From Streptomyces cathayae (GTDB taxonomy: Bacteria > Actinomycetota > Actinomycetes > Streptomycetales > Streptomycetaceae), in the NCBI RefSeq assembly GCF_029760955.1, contig NZ_CP121682.1, positions 2,542,001-2,606,000 of the forward strand: DNA of 64,000 bases, read 5' to 3'. The position numbers were made by a program, and so were the translations under genes. Under the pieces are notes generated by a model. That model was not told where the DNA came from. It saw only the letters and a program-made list of their open reading frames with translations, and searched no databases. This document shows, in pieces, positions 28,270 to 37,454 of this stretch; within the stretch, counting starts at the first letter, position 1, and each line of letters opens with the position of its first letter.

Positions 28270-28722
28270 TCACGACGGCCGCTCCGATGTTTCCTTCTCC
28301 TCGGTCGCGTTCCCGGTCGGCGTCGCCGGGTCGGGGTCCACGTAGAAGGTCTTCGCCTTCATCGTGGCCCGTGCCTGCGCGGCGACCCAGGTGAGGGTGG
28401 AGACGAGCAGCGAGAGGGCGAAGACCTGCGGGTGGAACAGGGTCGTGTCCTTGAAGAGCGCGATGAAGACGAAGATCAGCAGGATCTGCGTCATGTACAT
28501 CATCAGCCCCATCGCCTGGAACAGATGAGGTATCGACCTGGCGATCCACTGCAGGACGTACAGGCCCGTGCCCATGAGCAGGATCACGAGCAGCGCCCCG
28601 AGGACCGCTCCGATCACCCCCTGGCCGCCTTCGACGGCACCACCGACCGCGACCGCGACCGCACCGACGACAGCGGTGGGTACGGCGGACTGAATCAGGA
28701 TCCGGACGTCGTTGGACGGCAT
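28270..28722 (-). CDS. atpI: ATP synthase protein I
   Basis: A 150-residue four-helix membrane protein at the head of the atp operon, where AtpI proteins assist c-ring assembly. The start ATG 28722 has GGAG 9 nt upstream; an ATG at 28737 lacks one. The C-terminal tail is polar (KTFYVDPDPATPTG). Assignment rests on position and membrane topology more than on motifs. Confidence 0.88.
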   Translation of the reverse strand: MPSNDVRILIQSAVPTAVVGAVAVAVGGAVEGGQGVIGAVLGALLVILLMGTGLYVLQWIARSIPHLFQAMGLMMYMTQILLIFVFIALFKDTTLFHPQVFALSLLVSTLTWVAAQARATMKAKTFYVDPDPATPTGNATEEKETSERPS

Positions 28723-29098
28723 GGCGGAACTCCGCATGTTTGTAACAGGGGGCAAAGGGCGGTCGTCGAGGACGAGCGTAGTCCCCCGGATGGAGTGTGA
28801 TTTCCCCCCACCGACGAACCGTCGCACTGCGGTTCCCCGGCTCTCTCCGGCGAGACTCGTGAACGGTATCACAAACTATTTGATGGAGTCTTTACCTAAT
28901 GGGCGTGCGGAACATCACGCACGAGAGTGAAGCGGCACACCTGAGTGCGCACAAGGATGACTTGTCTGGTATTAGGGCGCTTCGCACCCCCAAGAGCGCC
29001 CCATCGCAGCCCCACGACTTGGCAATGCTCTAGTCGGATTCTTACCTTGTGCCGGGGCGGACCGTGCTGTCCGCCCCGGCGCCCGTCGTGGCGCCCGG
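28723..29098. other. Upstream region of the atp operon
   Basis: About 375 bp between the WecA-like gene and atpI, both on the minus strand. The part at 28855-28985 is clearly A/T-richer than its surroundings and is the best place for the atp promoter, but I cannot name unambiguous boxes. The distal end carries the terminator hairpin at 29051-29080. No gene seen. Confidence 0.55.
29051..29080 (-). terminator. Terminator of the WecA-like transferase gene
   Basis: An 11-bp perfect stem (29051-29061 with 29070-29080) and 8-nt loop, 18 nt beyond the stop of the transferase gene; no U-tract. Confidence 0.75.
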
Positions 29099-30475
29099 TC
29101 AGCGGGAGCTGCCGGCCTTCCCCCGGTCGCCCAGACGTGCGTGGTGGCCGAGGGCCGTCGCGCCGTTGACGCCCGAGACGCCGGCGGTGACCGGGGCACG
29201 GTGGCCGTCGACGGCCTCTTCGGGGCCGTCGGGGGCGTCGGCGGCCCGTGACGGCGCCGGGTCAAGGTCGCCGGACGGCTCGGGTGCCCTTGCCGCCACC
29301 CGGGCCCTGCGGCGGCGGTAGCGCGGCGGGACGACCGCCTCCGCCCAGCGCGGGGCGCGCGGGGTGAACCGGGGCAGCAGGAGCAGCAGCAGGCCGAGGG
29401 CGCTCAGGATGACGACGCCCAGCACGATCCACATGGACGCCGAGTTGACCGAGTAGGCGAGCGCGCCGAAGGCGATCAGCGCCGACCAGAAGTACATGAT
29501 CAGCACCGCCCTGCTGTGCGAGTGGCCGATCTCCAGCAGACGGTGGTGCAGATGGCCCCGGTCCGCCGCGAACGGCGACTGGCCGCGCCAGGTACGCCGC
29601 ACGATGGCCAGCACCAGGTCGGCCACGGGCACCGCGATGATCGTCAGCGGCATGATCAGCGGGATGAAGACGGGCAGCATCGCATGGGTCGCCTCCCGGG
29701 TGCCGCCCAGGTCGACGTTGAGCGCCTCGACGTCCAGCTGGCCCGTGACGGACACGGCGCTCGCCGCGAGGACCAGACCGATCAGCATCGACCCGGAGTC
29801 CCCCATGAAGATGCGGGCGGGGTGCATGTTGTGCGGCAGGAAACCGATGCACATGCCGATCAGCACGGCGGAGAACAGGGTGGCGGGGGCCGCCGCCTCG
29901 GCACCGTAGCCGTACCAGATCCGGTAGCTGTACAGGAAGAACGCCGTGGCCGCGATGCCCACCATGCCGGCCGCGAGGCCGTCCAGTCCGTCCACGAAAT
30001 TGACCGCGTTGATGGTGATGACGACCAGCGCCACGGTGATCAGGTTCCCCTGCCACGGGGTCACGGAGACCATGCCGACACCGGGGATGGGGAGCCACAG
30101 GATGGTCAGACCCTGAAGGATCATGACGCCGGCGGCGATCATCTGGGCGCCCAGTTTGATCAGGGCGTCGATCTCGAACTTGTCGTCCAGGACGCCGAGC
30201 AGCCAGATCAGGGCGGCCCCCGACAGCAGGGCGCGCGGTTCGTTGGACCTCTCGAAGACATCGTTCAGGTTCGTCAGGTGGCTGGCCACCAGCAGGCCCG
30301 CGCACAGGCCGAAGAACATGGCGATACCGCCGAGCCGCGGAGTGGGTTCCCGGTGCACGTCACGTGCCCGGATCTCCGGCATCGCCCCCGCCACGATCGC
30401 GAACTTCCGCACCGGCCCTGTCAGCAGATACGTCACCGCGGCCGTGATGCAGAGCGTCAGCAGGTATTCACGCAC
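29099..30475 (-). CDS. WecA/TagO-like undecaprenyl-phosphate sugar-phosphate transferase
   Basis: A 458-residue polytopic enzyme of the MraY/WecA family, which moves a GlcNAc- or related sugar-1-phosphate from UDP-sugar to undecaprenyl phosphate to start cell-wall glycopolymers. Visible blocks: PRLGGIAMF, the Mg-binding LLGVLDDKF, NAVNFVDGLDGLAAGM, ARIFMGDSGSMLIG and the basic loop DRGHLHHRLLE, which places it in the WecA rather than MraY branch. About ten hydrophobic helices are followed by a polar tail of about 90 residues. GTG 30475 has GGGGAAGCCC upstream. Confidence 0.9.
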   Translation of the reverse strand: MREYLLTLCITAAVTYLLTGPVRKFAIVAGAMPEIRARDVHREPTPRLGGIAMFFGLCAGLLVASHLTNLNDVFERSNEPRALLSGAALIWLLGVLDDKFEIDALIKLGAQMIAAGVMILQGLTILWLPIPGVGMVSVTPWQGNLITVALVVITINAVNFVDGLDGLAAGMVGIAATAFFLYSYRIWYGYGAEAAAPATLFSAVLIGMCIGFLPHNMHPARIFMGDSGSMLIGLVLAASAVSVTGQLDVEALNVDLGGTREATHAMLPVFIPLIMPLTIIAVPVADLVLAIVRRTWRGQSPFAADRGHLHHRLLEIGHSHSRAVLIMYFWSALIAFGALAYSVNSASMWIVLGVVILSALGLLLLLLPRFTPRAPRWAEAVVPPRYRRRRARVAARAPEPSGDLDPAPSRAADAPDGPEEAVDGHRAPVTAGVSGVNGATALGHHARLGDRGKAGSSR

Positions 30476-30660
30476 GGGCTTCCCCACAGATCTCGCTGGC
30501 CATCACAGCCCCACACCCTAGCGAGGCATGCATACGGGTGAGGACTTCCGGGTAGCGACGATGGTTGCACGAGTGACGGTGCGGCCGGTCCGGCATACGG
30601 GCGCGCCTACCCCGCATGCGCGCCGATACGGGTGCGAAACCCCGGCCGGAGTGACACGTC

Positions 30661-31905
30661 TCAGCCGGGATATGGCGGAAAGGCCGCGGTCAGTTCCCGT
30701 ACGTCCTGGCGGGCCCGGGCGGGCTCGGTGCCGCCCCGCAGGACGCTCGCCAGCAGGCCCGCGATCAGCGTCATCTCCGGCTCCCCCATGCCCTGCGTGG
30801 TCACCGCGGCGGTGCCCAGGCGCAGCCCGCGGTCGTCGGCGTGCGGCAGCGCGCAGCAGTCCAGGACGATCCCGGCCCCCGCCAGCAGACCGCGGGCCGC
30901 GCGCCCGTCGACGCCGAGCGGGGCGGGGTCGGCGGTGATCAGATGGGTGTCGGTGCCGCCGGTGGTGACGGCCAGTCCCTCGTCGGCCAGTGCGGCGGCG
31001 AGCGCCCGCGCGTTGGCGACCACCCGGTGGGCGTACACGGTGAACGCCGGTGTCGCCGCCTCCCCGAACGCGACCGCCTTGGCGGCGATCGTGTGCATCT
31101 GCGCCCCGCCCTGGGTGAAGGGGAAGACGGCGCGGTCGACGCGCTCGGCCAGTTCCGCGCCGCACAGGATCATGCCGCCGCGCGGTCCGCGCAGCACCTT
31201 GTGCGTGGTGGCGCAGACGATGTCCGCGTACGGGACCGGGTTCGGGGCCGCTCCCCCGGCGACCAGGCCGATGGGGTGCGCGGCGTCCGCGATGAGGTAG
31301 GCGCCGGTCTCGTCGGCCACCTCCCGGAAGAAGGCGTGGTCGAGGTGGCGCGGGTAGGCGATGGAGCCGCACACGATCGCCTTGGGCCGGTGCGTACGGG
31401 CCAGGGTGCGGACCTGGTCGTGGTCGATGAGCCCGGTCTCCGCGTCCACGCCGTAGCCGATGAAGTCGAACCAGCGGCCGGAGAAGTTCGCGGGCGAGCC
31501 GTGGGTGAGGTGGCCGCCGTGGGGCAGGCCGAGGGCCAGGACGGTCTCTCCGGGGCGCAGCAGGGCGGCGTAGGCGGCCAGCACGGCCGACGAGCCGGAG
31601 TGCGCCTGGACGTTGGCGTGGTCGGCGCCGAACAGCGCCTTGGCGCGCTCCACGGCGAGGCGTTCGGCGGCGTCGGCGAACTCGCAGCCGCCGTGGTGGC
31701 GGGCGCCCGGATACCCTTCCGCGTACTTGTTGGCCAGCGGGGAGCCGAGGGCGGCCAGCACGGCGGGCGAGGTGAAGTTCTCGGCGGCGATCAGCTGGAG
31801 CGTGGTCGCCTGCCGCTCACGCTCGCCGAGCAGGATCTCGGCGAGTTCGGGGTCCTGCCGGCGCAGGACCCCGAACTCGCTCCCGAGGGCATGGGTGACC
31901 GTCAT
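30661..31905 (-). CDS. Serine hydroxymethyltransferase-like PLP enzyme
   Basis: A 414-residue fold-type I PLP enzyme closely related to GlyA. The PLP lysine is Lys236 in THKVLRGPRGGM, and the substrate block IAAENFTSP is present. The normally invariant NKYAEGYPGKRYYGGCE segment reads GYPGARHHGGCE, so Lys-Arg-Tyr-Tyr became Ala-Arg-His-His, and DMAH became DAAH. These changes suggest a paralogue with altered activity rather than the housekeeping SHMT. ATG 31905 has GGGAG upstream. It lies downstream of the ywlC-phosphatase pair, whose products do not share its pathway. Confidence 0.85.
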   Translation of the reverse strand: MTVTHALGSEFGVLRRQDPELAEILLGERERQATTLQLIAAENFTSPAVLAALGSPLANKYAEGYPGARHHGGCEFADAAERLAVERAKALFGADHANVQAHSGSSAVLAAYAALLRPGETVLALGLPHGGHLTHGSPANFSGRWFDFIGYGVDAETGLIDHDQVRTLARTHRPKAIVCGSIAYPRHLDHAFFREVADETGAYLIADAAHPIGLVAGGAAPNPVPYADIVCATTHKVLRGPRGGMILCGAELAERVDRAVFPFTQGGAQMHTIAAKAVAFGEAATPAFTVYAHRVVANARALAAALADEGLAVTTGGTDTHLITADPAPLGVDGRAARGLLAGAGIVLDCCALPHADDRGLRLGTAAVTTQGMGEPEMTLIAGLLASVLRGGTEPARARQDVRELTAAFPPYPG

Positions 31906-32185
31906 GGTGGACTCCCGCACGTCGACGCCGGCGTACGACCAATGTAGGCCCGCCGTCCCCGGGCCGCCCGGCGCCGCACCCTTCCGGGGCTGCCGGACGC
32001 CACCCGGAGGCCGGCGGGCGGACTCCTCGCAGCCACCACCCGACAGCTCGTACGGAGCCCGCCCGGACGCCCGGACGGCCCGCCGCACGGCGGCGCGGTG
32101 CGAACGGCCCGGACCGCGGCGCCCGGGCCGGGGAAGCCCCGGCGCCCCGGGCGGGGCGGTCGGGCGCGCGGCCCGGGCAAAGCGG

Positions 32186-32863
32186 TCAGGCCCGGGTCGG
32201 GACGCCGGTGAGGGCGGTGACGACCGGGTCCAGGGCCTGGTGTATCTCGTCGCCGATGGAGCGGAAGAGGGGCAGGGGCGCCCCGTACGGGTCGAAGACC
32301 TCGTCCGCCTCGGCGGTCGGGGCCAGCAGCCAGCCGCGCAGCGCGGCGGCGGCACGGACCAGGGCGCGGGCGCGCATGACCAGGCCGTCGTCCAGCGGGG
32401 GCAGCGTCGCCGGGTCGATCGCGTTCACCAGGCGCGTGAACTCCTTCAGGGTGAAGGTGCGCAGGCCCGCCGAGTGGCCCATGGAGATGACCTGGGCGCG
32501 GTGGTCCCGGGTCGCGGTCAGGACCAGGTCGGCGCGGATGACGTGCTCGTCCAGCAGCTCACGGCCGACGAAGCCGGAGGCGTCCGCGCCGAACTCGGCC
32601 AGCACGGTCTCCGCGTGCGTCTCCATCGGCGCGCCCTCGTGACCCCAGGTGCCCGCGCTCTCCACGATCAGGCCGCAGCCCAGGATGCCCAGCCGCTGGT
32701 TCACGAAGTGCCGGGTCAGCCGCTCGGTGATGGGCGAGCGGCAGACGTTTCCGGTGCTGACGTGGAGGATGCGGAAGCTGTCGCGCGGGAACCCGAAGGT
32801 GGTCGTCTCCTCCGCGCCGCTCTCCCCGTCGCCTATGCCGCGCCCCGACTCGGGCGCCGTCAA
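32186..32863 (-). CDS. Low-molecular-weight protein-tyrosine-phosphatase homologue lacking the nucleophile Cys
   Basis: A 225-residue protein of the LMW-PTP/arsenate reductase fold. The signature loop reads VSTGNVCRSP: Ser36 occupies the position of the catalytic Cys of the C-x5-R motif, while Cys41 and Arg42 are kept. The general-acid loop DPYG is present late in the protein. I start at TTG 32863, whose TTGA overlaps the stop of the upstream synthase gene. The extra N-terminal 30 residues are acidic. It is probably not a normal phosphatase; a binding role is possible. Confidence 0.85.
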   Translation of the reverse strand: MTAPESGRGIGDGESGAEETTTFGFPRDSFRILHVSTGNVCRSPITERLTRHFVNQRLGILGCGLIVESAGTWGHEGAPMETHAETVLAEFGADASGFVGRELLDEHVIRADLVLTATRDHRAQVISMGHSAGLRTFTLKEFTRLVNAIDPATLPPLDDGLVMRARALVRAAAALRGWLLAPTAEADEVFDPYGAPLPLFRSIGDEIHQALDPVVTALTGVPTRA

Positions 32864-33507
32864 TTCGCCACCTCGAGGTCGGGTACCACTTTGCGCAGCT
32901 CCTCCGGGGAGACGGCGCCTTCGCGCAGCAGTACGGGCACGGGGCGCGTGACGTCGACGATCGACGAGGGGACGATGCCCGGGGTGGGCCCGCCGTCGAG
33001 GTAGACGGAGACGGAGTCGCCGAGCATGTCCTGCGCCGCGTCGCAGTTCTCCGGCGCGGGGTGCCCGGTCAGGTTGGCCGAGGAGACGGCCATCGGGCCG
33101 ACCTCGGTGAGCAGTTCGATGGCGACCGGGTGCAGCGGCATCCGCACGGCGACCGTGCCCCGGGTGTCGCCGAGGTCCCACTGGAGGGACGGCTGGTGCC
33201 GGGCGATCAGGGTCAGCGCGCCCGGCCAGAAGGCGTCGACCAGTTCCCAGGCCTGTTCGGAGAAGTCGGTGACCAGCCCGTGCAGGGTGTTCGGCGAGCC
33301 GATGAGCACCGGCGTGGGCATGTTGCGGCCGCGTCCCTTGGCCTCCAGGAGGTCGGCGACGGCCTCCCCGGTGAACGCGTCCGCGCCGATGCCGTAGACC
33401 GTGTCCGTCGGCAGCACCACGAGTTCGCCACGGCGGACGGCGGACGCGGCTTCACGCAGACCGGTCGCGCGATCGGTCGCGTCGTTGGTGTCGTATCGCC
33501 GAGCCAT
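32860..33507 (-). CDS. L-threonylcarbamoyladenylate synthase (Sua5/YwlC/YrdC)
   Basis: A 215-residue enzyme that makes threonylcarbamoyl-AMP from Thr, bicarbonate and ATP for the t6A modification of tRNAs reading ANN codons. The YrdC core is clear: VVLPTDTVYGIGADAF, KGRGRNMPTPVLIGS, FWPGALTLI and MAVSSANLTGHPAP. I chose ATG 33507, with AGGAGG 8 nt upstream, over a 7-residue longer reading. It is in the prfA-prmC-ywlC run and overlaps the phosphatase homologue by 4 nt. Confidence 0.93.
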   Translation of the reverse strand: MARRYDTNDATDRATGLREAASAVRRGELVVLPTDTVYGIGADAFTGEAVADLLEAKGRGRNMPTPVLIGSPNTLHGLVTDFSEQAWELVDAFWPGALTLIARHQPSLQWDLGDTRGTVAVRMPLHPVAIELLTEVGPMAVSSANLTGHPAPENCDAAQDMLGDSVSVYLDGGPTPGIVPSSIVDVTRPVPVLLREGAVSPEELRKVVPDLEVAN

Positions 33508-33562
33508 CTGGCGGGCCTCCTCGTACACGTGCGGCTGGGGGTGGATGAAGTCTGCGGGGGGC

Positions 33563-34444
33563 TCACGGGACCGCCTTGCGGGCGGTGGCGAACCGGGGCC
33601 GGTTGTTCAGGTCCGGGTGGTCGGCGGCGTCGGTCCAGCCGCGGTCCTCGGCGAAGATCCACGGCACCTGGCCGCCCTGGGTGTCGGCGTGCTCGACGAC
33701 GACCACCCCGCCGGGGCGCAGCAGCCGGTGCGCGGTGCGTTCCAGGCCGCGGATGAGGTCGAGGCCGTCCTCGCCGGAGAACAGCGCCATCTCGGGGTCG
33801 TGGTCCCGCGCCTCGGGGGCGACGTACTCCCATTCGGTGAGCGGGATGTACGGCGGGTTGGAGATCACCAGGTCGACCTGGCCGTCGAGGTCCGGGAAGG
33901 CCGTCAGGGCGTTCCCCTGGCGCAGTTCGACCCGTGACCCCTCCATGTTCTTGCGGGTCCACACCAGGGCGTCCTCGGACATCTCCACGGCGTACACCCT
34001 CGACCGCGGGACCTCCTGGGCGAGCGCGAGCGCGATCGCGCCCGAACCGGTGCACAGGTCGACGACGCACGGCTCGACGACGTCCATGGCCCGTACCGCG
34101 TCTATGGCCCAGCCGACGACCGACTCGGTCTCCGGGCGCGGCACGAACACCCCGGGCCCCACCTGGAGTTCGAGGTAGCGGAAATAGGCGTGCCCGGTGA
34201 TGTGCTGGAGCGGTTCGCGCGCCTCGCGGCGGGCGACGACCTCCCAGTACCGGGCGTCGAAGTCCGAGTCCTTCACCTGGTGCAGCTCGCCGCGCTTGAC
34301 TCCGTGCACGAACGCGGCGAGCTCCTCCGCGTCGGTGCGCGGCGAGGGCACGCCGGCGTCGGCGAGCCGCTGGGTGGCCTGGGCCACCTCGGTGAGCAGC
34401 ACGCTGCGGGGGTTCGGGGGGCGCCCCCCAAATGGTTGCTGCAC
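33563..34444 (-). CDS. prmC: Release factor glutamine methyltransferase
   Basis: A 293-residue SAM-dependent methyltransferase that modifies the Gln of the GGQ motif of release factors. The N-terminal helical domain is followed by VFVPRPETE, the SAM motif VVDLCTGSGAIALALA and the catalytic NPPY in ISNPPYIPLTEW. GTG 34444 has GGAGG 6 nt upstream. It lies 27 nt downstream of prfA, its substrate's gene, a conserved arrangement. Confidence 0.95.
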   Translation of the reverse strand: MQQPFGGRPPNPRSVLLTEVAQATQRLADAGVPSPRTDAEELAAFVHGVKRGELHQVKDSDFDARYWEVVARREAREPLQHITGHAYFRYLELQVGPGVFVPRPETESVVGWAIDAVRAMDVVEPCVVDLCTGSGAIALALAQEVPRSRVYAVEMSEDALVWTRKNMEGSRVELRQGNALTAFPDLDGQVDLVISNPPYIPLTEWEYVAPEARDHDPEMALFSGEDGLDLIRGLERTAHRLLRPGGVVVVEHADTQGGQVPWIFAEDRGWTDAADHPDLNNRPRFATARKAVP

Positions 34445-34471
34445 GCTGGTCCTCCGGACTGTCTACGAGAG

Positions 34472-35548
<1,077 letters not shown>

Positions 35549-35649
35549 CTTGGGCTCCTGCTGCTGCGTGGGAAGGGGAAGGCGGGCGACCAAAAACGCC
35601 GGTCCCGGCGGGCGCCTCCGAAAGGAGACGCTGCCGCGGACCGGCGATA

Positions 35650-35691
35650 GGGCCTGCCTCGCGTTTCCGACAGGATCCGTCGGGCAGGCCC
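35650..35691 (-). terminator. Terminator after rpmE
   Basis: Arms 35650-35658 and 35683-35691 form a 9-bp stem enclosing a second small stem (CCGAC/GTCGG), just past the rpmE stop and before prfA on the minus strand. Confidence 0.65.
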
Positions 35692-35702
35692 TGGGTGGCT
35701 CG

Positions 35703-35924
35703 CTACTTCTTGGAGCCGGAGGCCTTGCCGAAGCGGGCCTCGAAGCGGGCCACACGGCCACCGGTGTCGAGGATCTTCTGCTTGCCCGTGTAGAACGGGT
35801 GGCACTCGGAGCAGACCTCGGCCCGGACGGTGCCGGAGTCGATGGTGCTGCGGGTCGTGAACGACGCGCCGCAGGTGCAGCTGACCTGCGTCTCGACGTA
35901 CGCGGGGTGGATGTCGCGCTTCAA
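35703..35924 (-). CDS. rpmE: 50S ribosomal protein L31, zinc-binding form
   Basis: A 73-residue L31 with four zinc-ligand candidates (SCTCG and [10 protein letters not shown]), so it is the zinc-containing form, normally replaced by a Cys-free paralogue under zinc starvation. TTG 35924 has AGGAGACACC upstream and gives [16 protein letters not shown]. It lies just upstream of prfA, a common arrangement. Confidence 0.94.
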   Translation of the reverse strand: MKRDIHPAYVETQVSCTCGASFTTRSTIDSGTVRAEVCSECHPFYTGKQKILDTGGRVARFEARFGKASGSKK

Positions 35925-36117
35925 GGTGTCTCCTAGATCGGGAGGGCGCCGGGTCGCCACCACGGGATGCGGGAGCGTGAACCGGAACCGACGTACCAGT
36001 CTGCCAGGACTGGGGCCATCCCCCCAAACCGAGGGTGGCCGTCGTTTGTTCCCGGGGTTTCCCCGAGGCGGGCCCGGCTCGGGGCGGCGGGGCCCGAGGG
36101 GGCCGCTCGAGGCGTGC

Positions 36118-37224
36118 TCACGAGGCGCTGACGACGTCCTTGGCCCCGCCCGTGGCCGTGCCCACCGTCGCCGCGCGCGGGATCGGCTCGTCGTTCCTCA
36201 GGGCCTCCCAGACCAGCCCCGCCTTCTCCTTCCACGGCAGGACGCGGTGGGGGGCGGCGGGGTCGTAACGCACCGGCATGGTCACCATGTGCATGCCGCC
36301 GGGATCGATGCCCTTCAGGCCGTCGGCGAAGGACATCAGGGAGTTCACCGAGCCCAGGCCGGAGTCGGTGGTGACGGTCCGGGTGACCGTGTCGGCGACG
36401 TCGTAGAGCTTCTTGGGGTCGGTGAGGAGACCGAGGTCCTTCACCTGCCGGACCAGGGCCCTGAAAAAAGCCTGCTGGAGCTGTATGCGGCCCAGGTCGG
36501 AGCCGTCGCCGACGCCGTGCCGGGTGCGCACCAGGCCGAGGGCCTGCGCGCCGTCGAGCCGGTGGGTGCCGGCCGCCAGTTCGAGGTGGCTGTCGGGGTC
36601 GTCGATGTCCTCGGTGGTGGTGACCTCGACGCCGCCCAGTTCGTCCACGAGTTTCCGGAAGCCGGTGAAGTCGACCTCCAGGTAGTGGTCCATGCGCAGG
36701 CCGGTCATCGACTCGACGGTCTTCACCACGCAGGCGGCCCCGCCGGTGGCGTACGTGGAGTTGAACATCACACCGTTCGCGGCGGGGCGGGTGCCGCCCC
36801 CGGGGTGGGCGCACTCGGGCCGGTCGACGACGGTGTCCCGCGGGACGGACACCACGGACGCCTTCTCGCGTCCCTCGTGGAGGTGCACGATCATCGCGGT
36901 GTCGGCGCGGGCGCCGCCGCCGTCGGCTCCGCCGCCGAGCTTCCGGTTGCCCCCGGAGCGGCTGTCGGAACCGAGGACGAGGACGTTCTCGGAGCCGTCA
37001 GCGGCCTTCTCGGGCCGGTCGGTGCCGAGGAGACGGTCGATGTCGACGCTCGTGAGGTTGCCGTCGAGTCCCGCGTACACGTATCCGGCGCCGGCGCCGC
37101 CCAGGACGAGGACGGCCGCGACGGTCCACGCCATGGCCTTCAGACCGCTGTACCGCCGGTCGTGCGGCGTGCGGCGCCTTCTTCCGTCCCGTGGACCGGC
37201 CTCGGGTGTGCTCTCCGCGGACAT
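36118..37224 (-). CDS. LytR-CpsA-Psr (LCP) family protein
   Basis: A 368-residue membrane-anchored enzyme of the LCP family, which attaches teichoic-acid-like or other glycopolymers to peptidoglycan. A short basic cytoplasmic start, one membrane helix (about 30-50) and an extracellular LCP domain with [30 protein letters not shown] and [21 protein letters not shown], holding the conserved Asp and Arg residues. ATG 37224 has GAGGAGCGC upstream. With the WecA-like gene nearby it suggests wall glycopolymer assembly. Confidence 0.92.
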   Translation of the reverse strand: MSAESTPEAGPRDGRRRRTPHDRRYSGLKAMAWTVAAVLVLGGAGAGYVYAGLDGNLTSVDIDRLLGTDRPEKAADGSENVLVLGSDSRSGGNRKLGGGADGGGARADTAMIVHLHEGREKASVVSVPRDTVVDRPECAHPGGGTRPAANGVMFNSTYATGGAACVVKTVESMTGLRMDHYLEVDFTGFRKLVDELGGVEVTTTEDIDDPDSHLELAAGTHRLDGAQALGLVRTRHGVGDGSDLGRIQLQQAFFRALVRQVKDLGLLTDPKKLYDVADTVTRTVTTDSGLGSVNSLMSFADGLKGIDPGGMHMVTMPVRYDPAAPHRVLPWKEKAGLVWEALRNDEPIPRAATVGTATGGAKDVVSAS

Positions 37225-37369
37225 GCGCTCCTCAGCTCCTGCCCGGTCGGTCACCCCCCGCATCCGGCACCGGACGCGGGGGGTGACCCGTACAGCAACC
37301 ATCGTCCCGCCGTATCCGTCGTCCCGCCGCCCGGCCGGAGGGGGAGTCCGGCGGGCGGCCGCACGGCAG

Positions 37370-37400
37370 CCGGGCCCGGCCGTCGCGCGGCCGGGCCCGG
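37370..37400 (-). terminator. Terminator of the protease gene
   Basis: A 13-bp perfect GC-rich stem (37370-37382 with 37388-37400), TCGCG loop, about 55 nt past the protease stop on the minus strand. Confidence 0.75.
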
Positions 37401-37454
37401 GGTGTTCTGCTCAGGAGCGGTGAGCACGGCGCTCACCTGCGGTGTTCCGCGCCG

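Noticed and set aside
35549..35761. An N-terminal extension of RF1 to 35761
   Set aside because: The extra 71 residues are Pro/Arg/Ser-rich and cover the rpmE terminator; the ATG at 35548 has a good ribosome site and gives the standard start.
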